A stretch of DNA of 12,411 nt from Nitrosopumilales archaeon (GTDB lineage: Archaea > Thermoproteota > Nitrososphaeria > Nitrososphaerales > Nitrosopumilaceae), in the NCBI GenBank assembly GCA_025350175.1, contig JANXYF010000140.1, positions 1 through 12,411 of the forward strand, written 5' to 3'. The position numbers and the translations under genes were made by a program. A model generated the notes under the pieces. The model saw only the letters and a program-made list of their open reading frames with translations, did not search any database and had not been told where the DNA came from. How positions within the stretch are numbered: position 1 is the first letter of the stretch; each line of letters starts with the position of its first letter. Below are positions 6,782 through 12,411 of the stretch, piece after piece.

Positions 6782-7438
6782 ATGTTTGAGTACAAAGGAA
6801 TCAAAATAAGGTGGCTAGGTCATGATTCTTTTAGTATAGTTGGCAATATCAAAATCATGACTGATCCATATAAAATTACTAGACAAGAAAAAGCAGACTT
6901 GATCTTGATTTCACACAATCATTTTGATCATCTTAGTGTTGATGATCTAAAGAATGTCTCAACAGAAGAAACAACTATCGTTGCTGCAAACGAATGCATT
7001 GACATGTTGAAAGGATTTGTCTTTAAAGAAAAGATTGGCATCTCTCCAGGTGAAGAAAAAACTGTACTAGGAATTAAAATCAAGGCAACTAGGGCATATA
7101 ATGTTGACAAAATAAATCCCGAAACCAAAAAACCATTTCATCCTAAAGAAGATAATAAAATAGGTTTTCTAATTGAACTAAATGGTACTACAATCTATCA
7201 CACGGGAGATACTGACTTGATTCCAGAGATGTCTGATCTAAAGCCCGATATAGCACTTGTGCCAGTTAGTGGAACATATGTTATGACTCCAAATGAAGCA
7301 GCTAAAGCTGTAGAACAAATAAAACCAAAGATCGTAATTCCAATGCATTTTGGAACAATTGTTGGTAGTGAAAAAGATGCTCAGGATTTTAAACAATTGA
7401 TAAAATCATGTGAGGTTCAAATTCTTACAAAAGAGTAA
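6782..7438 (+). CDS. UPF0173 metal-dependent hydrolase (metallo-beta-lactamase fold)
   Basis: A 218-residue hydrolase of the metallo-beta-lactamase superfamily (COG2220, UPF0173). The metal-binding motif SHNHFDH gives His45, His47, Asp49 and His50. Further ligands are expected at His140 and Asp143 in YHTGDTD and at His189 in IPMHFG. The N-terminal IRWLGHDSFSI is also typical of this family. It is a complete, compact protein without the extra domains of RNase J or CPSF-type members, and without a signal peptide, so it is cytoplasmic. The substrate is unknown for the family. The ATG at 6782 follows a well-placed A/T box. It stands between the aIF2 gamma/PIN pair and the oligosaccharyltransferase on the same strand, with no evident functional tie to either. 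Confidence 0.9.
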   Translation: MFEYKGIKIRWLGHDSFSIVGNIKIMTDPYKITRQEKADLILISHNHFDHLSVDDLKNVSTEETTIVAANECIDMLKGFVFKEKIGISPGEEKTVLGIKIKATRAYNVDKINPETKKPFHPKEDNKIGFLIELNGTTIYHTGDTDLIPEMSDLKPDIALVPVSGTYVMTPNEAAKAVEQIKPKIVIPMHFGTIVGSEKDAQDFKQLIKSCEVQILTKE

Positions 7439-7443
7439 TAAAC
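7435..7443 (+). promoter_or_regulatory. Possible TATA box for the oligosaccharyltransferase gene
   Basis: GTAATAAAC overlaps the UPF0173 stop codon and is centred about 29 bases before the TTG at 7469. A weak call based on spacing. Confidence 0.3.
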
Positions 7444-7468
7444 AGAGTAAATTCCATCAAGAATTAAC

Positions 7469-10258
7469 TTGATACAAGATACCAAATTATTTACCGTAGG
7501 AAAATTTGACTTTCATTTAAGGCATCTACTTGTAATTGGAGTTCTTATAATTTCATTTTCCATTTCTGCAATGGTTAGATCACAAGCTCTTGATTATGGT
7601 TTTCAATTAAATGAGTTTGATCCATTCTTTAATTATAGAGCAACCCAGTATCTTGTAGATCATGGTCTAAACGCATATGTCCATTGGCATGATGATATGA
7701 GCTGGTATCCTCATGGAAGAGATGTCTTTGCAACAGCTCAAGTACCATTACATGTAACAGACGCAATTTTATACAAAATATTTGGTGGGGGGATGAGTCT
7801 TTATGACTTTACTATTATCTTCCCAGTTGTTTTTGGTTCCATGACAGTAATTGTAATATTTGCACTGGTACGTGTTTTAGGAGGTACTAGTGCAGGTCTC
7901 TTTGCTTCTCTTTTCTTTGCATTATCACCACCAATCATCGTTAGAGGAACTATTGGATGGTTCAAGTCTGAACCTTTAGGTCTGTTTTATGGATTATTGG
8001 GACTCTATCTATTTCTAAGTGGATTAAAATCACAGAACAAAAAAATTGCTGCTTCCAAAATGATAGGAGGAGGATTTTTTCTTGCTACAGGTTTTGCATC
8101 TTGGGGAGGAATAGAGTTCTTCCTCCTTCCTTTAGGATTGTTCTTCATTACTCTACCTTTCATACGAAAAGATCACAATTTTTTGCTTTGGGCAGTTCCA
8201 TTATTTGTAGCAGTAACTATGGCAATATCTGGAGGTCTCTTTGCAAGACCAGGTCCAACTTTTGTATTTGGTATGAGAGGATTTGTAATGATTGGACCAA
8301 CTATATTATTTGTAATAATAATTTTCATTCAAAAATATAGTAAAGAACAACACCGTATGCGTAATAGTCTACTAGCTTTAGCCTCTCTAATAATAATTGG
8401 AGGTGTGATATTATCTGGAGGAGTTTTCCATTCGACAAGTTTTCGTTATCTGAATGCAATGAATCCGTTCCTTACCTCAGAGGATCCTCTTGTTGATTCA
8501 GTAGCAGAACATGCTACTCCAACACTTGCACAAAACTTTAGTTATTTCTCAGTGCTAATGTTGTTTGCAGGACTTGGAATCTGGCTTGTATTCAGAAAGA
8601 AGAACGGAGATGAAAATTCAACCAGGTTCTCTATTAGAAATGAGATGATTGTATTTGCATTAATTATAGGTATAGTTGGAGCATATTCTGGTTCTACTTT
8701 CTCTAGATTGGAATTACTTACGGCAACTTCTGTAATTATACTTTCATCCATAGGTCTTTCCTTATTAGTAGCAGACATTCTGAAACGAGAAAACAACCAA
8801 GTCAAAATCGTACAGTCATCAAAGAAAGGAACAACTCAGACAAGAAAAGACACAACTCCGATAAAGAAAACTAGTGATCTGCTTGGTAGAATCCCAAAGA
8901 TAGTATTTGTCGCTGTGATCGTAGCACTATTACTAGTTCCAGTCTTGTATCCAGTAAATGCAAACTGGATATCAGTAACAAAATCTCCGCCTACAATTCT
9001 TAACGGAGGATCAAACTTTGCCATCGCAACTAATGACTGGCCAGATGCTCTAAACTGGATGAAAAATAATACTCCGAAAGATTCTGTGGTTGCTTCCTGG
9101 TGGGATTATGGATACTGGGTACAGACTCTGGGAGAAAGAAAGACACTTGCTGACAATTCCACTGTTGATACAAATATTATTGCCAACATTGCCAGAATGC
9201 TTCTAAATTCTCCTGATGAAGCATGGAAGGCGCTAAATAAGATGGGCGCAAATTATGTTCTAGTTTATGTTGTAGGTCAAAAGTTTGTTTCAAACGGCCA
9301 GGACCTTTACGTACTTGGAGGAGGCGGAGATGAAAGCAAGAAACAGTGGTTCATGAAAATAGGAGGTCTTGATTCATCTAAATTCCTACAAGATGATTCC
9401 TTTACCCCAACTAATTATTTCTGGCAAAATACTTTACTTGGACAAATGTTTCCATTCACTCCGCTAACATACTTTGATCCAAATACTCACAATGAATCAC
9501 CGACTTACGCTACTGGTTATACAGCAATTTACTCTAAAACAATAAAGTATCCATCAAATGGAAATGGACCACTACGCCTAGTATATTCATCTGCAAGCCT
9601 GAATAGGACAGACTCGGGTGTCTTTTCAGGTGTATTAATTTATCAAGTAAATCCAGACTACAAATTAACTGGAGTATCCTCTAATACCGTACAAGCAAAC
9701 AGTTCATCTGCAACTATAGTAAAACCAACAACCACTACAAATAGTGGTGGAAATGTCGCTGTTATTAATACAAAGTTTGGAGAGATAAAATTCCAATTAC
9801 TTGATAATGTGGCACCACAGACAACAGCAAACTTTGTCAATCTTGCCAATTCTGGTTTCTATGATGGAACTGTATTCCACCGAATAATTCCAGGCTTTAT
9901 GATTCAAGGTGGTGATCCAAATACAATAAAAGGTGACAGAAACACTTGGGGTCTTGGAGTTGCATCACATACAATCCCGCCAGAATTTAGTTCCAGTATG
10001 AGTTTTACAAAATACATGGTAGGCATGGCACGTAGCTCTGATGTTAACAGCGGAAGTTCTCAATTCTTTATTACAGTTGGAGATGCGCCTTGGTTGAATA
10101 ACCAGTATACTCTATTTGGTCAGGTCGTATCTGGTCAAGATGTTGTTGATAAGATGGCATCACTCCAAACAGATCCTGCTACTAATCAGCCAGTGGATGC
10201 TGATGCTGCACGAGTATCAAAAATCAGTATAGAGTCATCAAACAGTACGGCAAAATAA
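7469..10258 (+). CDS. aglB: STT3/AglB oligosaccharyltransferase fused to a C-terminal cyclophilin domain
   Basis: One uninterrupted 929-residue frame. Residues 1-730 are an STT3/AglB enzyme, which moves a lipid-linked glycan onto Asn of N-X-S/T sequons on the outer membrane face. Visible are about 13 membrane spans (18-497), the metal-binding loop EFDPFFNYR with Asp51, GWFKSEP at 163-169, the external-loop Glu347 in SVAEH, the sequon-binding WWDYG at 544-548, and a DNST-type motif at 562-565. A Ser/Thr-rich linker (733-762) leads to a whole cyclophilin-type prolyl isomerase domain, 763-922. It keeps FHRIIPGFMIQGG at 803-815 (Arg805, Phe810, Gln813) and SSQFF at 863-867; Tyr880 stands where human CypA has His126. 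Since the STT3 C-domain is external, so should the isomerase be. TTG 7469 is the only start near the N-terminal homology. The stop lies 9 bases from the convergent Nop10 stop. Confidence 0.95.
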   Translation: MIQDTKLFTVGKFDFHLRHLLVIGVLIISFSISAMVRSQALDYGFQLNEFDPFFNYRATQYLVDHGLNAYVHWHDDMSWYPHGRDVFATAQVPLHVTDAILYKIFGGGMSLYDFTIIFPVVFGSMTVIVIFALVRVLGGTSAGLFASLFFALSPPIIVRGTIGWFKSEPLGLFYGLLGLYLFLSGLKSQNKKIAASKMIGGGFFLATGFASWGGIEFFLLPLGLFFITLPFIRKDHNFLLWAVPLFVAVTMAISGGLFARPGPTFVFGMRGFVMIGPTILFVIIIFIQKYSKEQHRMRNSLLALASLIIIGGVILSGGVFHSTSFRYLNAMNPFLTSEDPLVDSVAEHATPTLAQNFSYFSVLMLFAGLGIWLVFRKKNGDENSTRFSIRNEMIVFALIIGIVGAYSGSTFSRLELLTATSVIILSSIGLSLLVADILKRENNQVKIVQSSKKGTTQTRKDTTPIKKTSDLLGRIPKIVFVAVIVALLLVPVLYPVNANWISVTKSPPTILNGGSNFAIATNDWPDALNWMKNNTPKDSVVASWWDYGYWVQTLGERKTLADNSTVDTNIIANIARMLLNSPDEAWKALNKMGANYVLVYVVGQKFVSNGQDLYVLGGGGDESKKQWFMKIGGLDSSKFLQDDSFTPTNYFWQNTLLGQMFPFTPLTYFDPNTHNESPTYATGYTAIYSKTIKYPSNGNGPLRLVYSSASLNRTDSGVFSGVLIYQVNPDYKLTGVSSNTVQANSSSATIVKPTTTTNSGGNVAVINTKFGEIKFQLLDNVAPQTTANFVNLANSGFYDGTVFHRIIPGFMIQGGDPNTIKGDRNTWGLGVASHTIPPEFSSSMSFTKYMVGMARSSDVNSGSSQFFITVGDAPWLNNQYTLFGQVVSGQDVVDKMASLQTDPATNQPVDADAARVSKISIESSNSTAK

Positions 10259-10267
10259 AACTGGTTA

Positions 10268-10423
10268 CTACTTGTATCTATCTGAAATACGGTATCTTGC
10301 ATACTTGTCATCTGGCGAATATTTTCCTGGATGTACAGTAGCAGTCTCTTGTCCACATTTGGGACACTTTTCTTTTAGGGTATATCTCTTACAATCTGTA
10401 CATTTTCTCATCTGAAAGTGCAT
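10268..10423 (-). CDS. nop10: H/ACA ribonucleoprotein component Nop10
   Basis: A 51-residue protein with the compact Nop10 pattern: a zinc ribbon with CTDC at 8-11 and CPKC at 20-23, then the linker TVHPGKYSPDDKYARYRI and a short helix. With Cbf5, Gar1 and L7Ae it forms the H/ACA particle that makes pseudouridine in rRNA. Most archaeal Nop10 proteins hold zinc with four cysteines, as seen here. The start is ATG at 10423, because MHFQMRKC aligns with the MKFxxRKC opening usual in archaea; longer frames would run into aIF2 alpha. It begins one base after the aIF2 alpha stop, so the genes are co-transcribed, a pairing conserved in archaea. A GAAGG stretch at 10429-10433 may be its ribosome binding site. 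Confidence 0.95.
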   Translation of the reverse strand: MHFQMRKCTDCKRYTLKEKCPKCGQETATVHPGKYSPDDKYARYRISDRYK

Positions 10424-10424
10424 G

Positions 10425-11222
10425 CTAACCTTCTCTTGTCTTCTTTGATTCTTCTCTTGTAAACTTGAAGGTACCACCTTTCTTCTCTATGGCATCTTGC
10501 ACAGAGGAAAGAATTGGTTTGAGTTCCTTCTCAGCTTCCTTAAAGTTTGGAGCAGTAAGGGTAATACGATATTTAGGAGCACCAATGTATGTAACAGAGA
10601 TCTCCTTCTTGTTAGCTGTAGAATCAATTAATGCGTGTTTGATTATTTCTATGCCGTTAGACTTGTTACAGGTTAACTCGAAAATCCCGCGAATCTCAAC
10701 GTGCGGAACCTGAATCTTTGAGCCAAGCTCTGCAATTACAGTTAGTGCCTTTGGAGGGATACTGAGATTATCTAAAATGGATATGCCCTTAGCTGAAACT
10801 TCAGAAAATGCGTCATAGACTGAACCAAACTTTTCCACTAGGATATTTTCTAATTTTCCCATCTCAGACTCGGACAAACTTAAGCGAGATTTTAGATTTT
10901 CAATTAAAGCCTCTTCTTTTTCACCTCGTTTTATCTCTAAAAGCTTCTTCTTCTTTTGATCAGATGATACTTGTTTTAATGATAAATCTATTTCAGATCT
11001 TCGCGGATCTACTCGTTTTACAAGTAAAACTTTCTTTTCCCCCACTTTGAGAAATTTTGCTACATTTCTTATCCAACCAGTAGCAATCTCCGAAACATGC
11101 AAGAATCCTTGGACATTGCTATATTCATCTAGTGCAACATAAGCTCCTTGATCCACTATTCTTGTTACAGTGGCAACTACAATCTCTCCCACTTCGGGGA
11201 AATTCTGAACTGTTGTTGTCAT
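10425..11222 (-). CDS. Translation initiation factor aIF2 subunit alpha
   Basis: A 265-residue alpha subunit of aIF2, which helps the gamma subunit hold initiator tRNA. Residues about 10-84 form an S1/OB domain (GEIVVATVTRIVDQGAYVAL, then the VQGFLHVSEI loop). A helical middle domain follows, and an alpha-beta C-terminal domain that contacts gamma spans about 175-265. At the site matching eukaryotic Ser51, the loop reads SEIATGWIRN with Ala47, so the eukaryotic-type phosphorylation switch is absent, as in other archaea. ATG at 11222 is preferred over TTG at 11231, because a TATA-like box lies 25 bases upstream of the ATG. It is followed after one base by nop10 and lies downstream of the cobalamin gene on the same strand, 38 bases away but with its own likely promoter. 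Confidence 0.95.
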   Translation of the reverse strand: MTTTVQNFPEVGEIVVATVTRIVDQGAYVALDEYSNVQGFLHVSEIATGWIRNVAKFLKVGEKKVLLVKRVDPRRSEIDLSLKQVSSDQKKKKLLEIKRGEKEEALIENLKSRLSLSESEMGKLENILVEKFGSVYDAFSEVSAKGISILDNLSIPPKALTVIAELGSKIQVPHVEIRGIFELTCNKSNGIEIIKHALIDSTANKKEISVTYIGAPKYRITLTAPNFKEAEKELKPILSSVQDAIEKKGGTFKFTREESKKTREG

Positions 11223-11241
11223 AGCCTTCAAATTTATTGTA

Positions 11242-11253
11242 CATAATTTAATG
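11242..11253 (-). promoter_or_regulatory. Probable TATA box for aIF2 alpha-nop10
   Basis: The minus strand reads CATTAAATTATG here, centred about 25 bases before the ATG at 11222. It sits in the 38-base gap after the cobalamin adenosyltransferase gene, suggesting that the translation pair is transcribed independently. Based on spacing and composition. Confidence 0.45.
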
Positions 11254-11260
11254 TTGCTGA

Positions 11261-11791
11261 TTAAAAATCAATTCCTTTTTTTGCTTTTATTCCAGATTTG
11301 AAGGGATGCTTGATCTCCCTCATTTCGGTAACTAGATCCGCTTTCTCTATTACTTCATCTTTAGCATAATTTCCAGTAAGAACCAAGCTAACATCATCAG
11401 GTTTGTTTGAAATGATTTCTAAAACATCTTCTAGATTTATCAAACCAAGATTTAATGCATAATTTATCTCATCCAATATTACAATATTGTAGATTTTTGA
11501 ATTAATTTTATTTCGTGCAACTTGTAATGCCTCTTCTGCAATTTTTTTATGATCCTCAATGAGACTTTTATCATCTATTATTCCAACAAAGCCCTTGCCT
11601 ATTGCAGTGAGTTCAAATTCAGGCTCTAATCTTTTTGATGACGTCATCTCACCATAGTGCCATGAACCTTTGATGAACTGTATCATGCAAACTTTATGAT
11701 CATGGCCAACTGCACGAAGAGCCATACCAAGAGCTGCCGTTGTCTTTCCTTTTCCCTTTCCGGTGTAAACTATGACCAATCCCTTTGTCAT
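11261..11791 (-). CDS. cobA: Cob(I)yrinic acid a,c-diamide adenosyltransferase (CobA/BtuR type)
   Basis: A 176-residue cytoplasmic enzyme that transfers the adenosyl group of ATP to the cobalt of reduced corrinoids, completing or salvaging adenosylcobalamin. The P-loop TGKGKGKTTAALG is at 10-22, the segment MIQFIKGSWHYGE at 36-48, a Walker B-like VILDE at 104-108, and the family ending TEMREIKHPFKSGIKAKKG at 155-173. The length is normal. ATG at 11791 matches the usual MxKGLxxVYTG opening. However, a strong TATA-like stretch lies only about 13 bases upstream, so a leaderless start at TTG 11779 is an alternative. It is on the minus strand upstream of aIF2 alpha, with no other cobalamin gene in the window. 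Cobalamin synthesis is common in thaumarchaea. Confidence 0.95.
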   Translation of the reverse strand: MTKGLVIVYTGKGKGKTTAALGMALRAVGHDHKVCMIQFIKGSWHYGEMTSSKRLEPEFELTAIGKGFVGIIDDKSLIEDHKKIAEEALQVARNKINSKIYNIVILDEINYALNLGLINLEDVLEIISNKPDDVSLVLTGNYAKDEVIEKADLVTEMREIKHPFKSGIKAKKGIDF

Positions 11792-11800
11792 TGAGAATAT

Positions 11801-11810
11801 TTTTTATACA
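11801..11810 (-). promoter_or_regulatory. TATA-like box upstream of the cobalamin adenosyltransferase gene
   Basis: The minus strand reads TGTATAAAAA, the best TATA match in the window. It is centred only about 13 bases before the ATG at 11791, which predicts a transcription start near 11779, inside the annotated frame at a TTG codon. Confidence 0.45.
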
Positions 11811-11863
11811 CTAGGTAAAAAGATTGGGTTCAAAAACAGACTTGTCTCTTGATAAAACCACAG

Positions 11864-11873
11864 CTTATAATAT
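11864..11873 (+). promoter_or_regulatory. Probable TATA box for the geranylgeranyl-reductase-family gene
   Basis: CTTATAATAT is centred about 32 bases before the ATG at 11901, which predicts a leader of only a few bases. The 109-base divergent gap with the cobalamin gene shows no other clear element for this gene. Confidence 0.45.
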
Positions 11874-11900
11874 TGAACAAAGAAAATTTGAGTAATACTG

Positions 11901-12411
11901 ATGACTAAAAGTTATGATTATGATGTAGTAGTTGTGGGAGGAGGTCCAGCAGGCCTGTCAGCAGCATGGAGTGCTGCAAAAAAAGGTCTCAGTGTTGCAG
12001 TACTTGAAAGAGATGATGCAATAGGACAAAACATTAGGACAAGCGGTGTAACATGGATAAAAGAAGCAAAATCATTTGGAATACCTTCTGAATATTACAA
12101 CGAAATAAGCAACTATGCATTTTACTCTCCAAATAATTATGTGATAAAAAAAAGTGATACACCCAAAGCAGCAGTTTTGGATGTGAGAAAGACATATCAA
12201 TTTCTAGCATACCAAGCTGCAAGTGTAGGGGCAGACATTTTTTTAAGAACTAGTGTAACTGATGCGTTAAAAAATGACAAGGGAAAATTAAGCGGAGTAA
12301 AGGCAACCTCGCTTAAAGAAGAACTAGTTTTTAATTCAAAACTTGTCATAGATGCAAGTGGTTTCTATTCTGTTGTTGGAAGATCCCTTGGTATTGTTAT
12401 GCCATGGAAAA
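11901..12411 (+). CDS. FAD-dependent geranylgeranyl reductase family protein (3' end outside window)
   Basis: The frame starts with ATG at 11901 and stays open to the right edge; 170 residues are visible of a family usually near 400. The N-terminal dinucleotide-binding strand-turn-helix DVVVVGGGPAGLSAA at 8-22 ends at Glu36 in VLERDD, the expected ribose ligand, so FAD is the likely cofactor. VIDASGFYSVVGR at 149-161 is the second FAD motif of this superfamily. Members saturate isoprenoid chains, such as archaeal membrane lipids, and in some archaea dolichol-type carriers. The region after the first motif reads IRTSGVTW rather than the Cys-containing loop of well-studied lipid GGRs, so it may be a paralogue with another isoprenoid substrate. 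The family is clear; the substrate is open. Confidence 0.85.
   Translation, partial: MTKSYDYDVVVVGGGPAGLSAAWSAAKKGLSVAVLERDDAIGQNIRTSGVTWIKEAKSFGIPSEYYNEISNYAFYSPNNYVIKKSDTPKAAVLDVRKTYQFLAYQAASVGADIFLRTSVTDALKNDKGKLSGVKATSLKEELVFNSKLVIDASGFYSVVGRSLGIVMPWK

Noticed and set aside
10424..10477. Longer N-terminal extension for Nop10 reaching back to 10477
   Set aside because: The extension lies inside aIF2 alpha coding sequence and is unlike any Nop10 N-terminus; ATG at 10423 fits the family.
10465..11050. Two plus-strand frames (about 80 codons each) antisense to aIF2 alpha
   Set aside because: Their sequences show no family pattern and they lie opposite a conserved gene; shadow frames.
11258..11270. 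Perfect 5-bp inverted repeat with 3-base loop (TGATT AAA AATCA) at the end of the cobalamin gene
   Set aside because: Too short and AT-only to call a terminator; such repeats are expected by chance in this composition.
12143..12156. Run of eight A inside the geranylgeranyl-reductase-family gene
   Set aside because: The frame continues correctly across it, so no frameshift is needed, unlike the A9 run in the PIN gene.
1..12411. Mobile elements, CRISPR arrays, integrases or prophage genes
   Set aside because: No direct repeats with spacers, transposase-like proteins or terminal repeats were seen; content is core chromosomal.

Overview
The window is a gene-dense, AT-rich archaeal chromosome segment. 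The gene set (aIF2 alpha and gamma, S6e, Nop10, an STT3/AglB oligosaccharyltransferase, a geranylgeranyl-reductase-family enzyme) is archaeal. Very low GC, frequent TTG starts, A/T-rich boxes about 25 nt before many start codons (a leaderless pattern) and the protein flavour suggest an ammonia-oxidising thaumarchaeon (Nitrososphaerota, Nitrosopumilales-like). The lineage is an inference, because I could run no search.

Layout. From 1 to 2745 lies the 3' part of a UPF0182 membrane protein gene, followed one base later by a class I glutamine amidotransferase gene. From 2777 to 4176 are a cytoplasmic C39-peptidase-like/TPR protein and a HIT hydrolase. From 4186 to 4611 is a compact block: tRNA-Gly(CCC) on the minus strand, a 57-residue zinc-ribbon protein on the plus strand, and a roughly 41-residue zinc-ribbon protein on the minus strand. 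The two zinc-ribbon genes end with directly abutting stop codons. From 4688 to 6757 is a plus-strand translation cluster: ribosomal protein S6e, aIF2 gamma, and an Fcf1-like PIN nuclease whose frame is broken in a run of nine A. A UPF0173 metal-dependent hydrolase (6782-7438) and a 929-residue oligosaccharyltransferase (7469-10258) follow. Converging on it from the minus strand are a cobalamin adenosyltransferase, aIF2 alpha and Nop10 (11791 down to 10268). A plus-strand FAD-dependent geranylgeranyl-reductase-family gene runs off the right edge from 11901.

How the genes work together. Two of the three aIF2 subunits (initiator tRNA delivery) are here, on opposite strands. S6e, the PIN protein and Nop10 belong to the ribosome or its rRNA-processing machinery, so most of the window is core information processing. 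The STT3 protein carries out N-glycosylation outside the membrane.

The most notable feature is that the STT3 gene continues, without a stop, through a Ser/Thr-rich linker into a complete cyclophilin-type prolyl isomerase domain. This predicts one membrane protein that both glycosylates and isomerises prolines on the outer face of the membrane. Secondary points are the frameshifted PIN gene, a TATA element apparently shared by tRNA-Gly and a zinc-ribbon gene, and two abutting zinc-ribbon microgenes. There are no mobile elements, CRISPR arrays or intergenic stretches over 300 bases.
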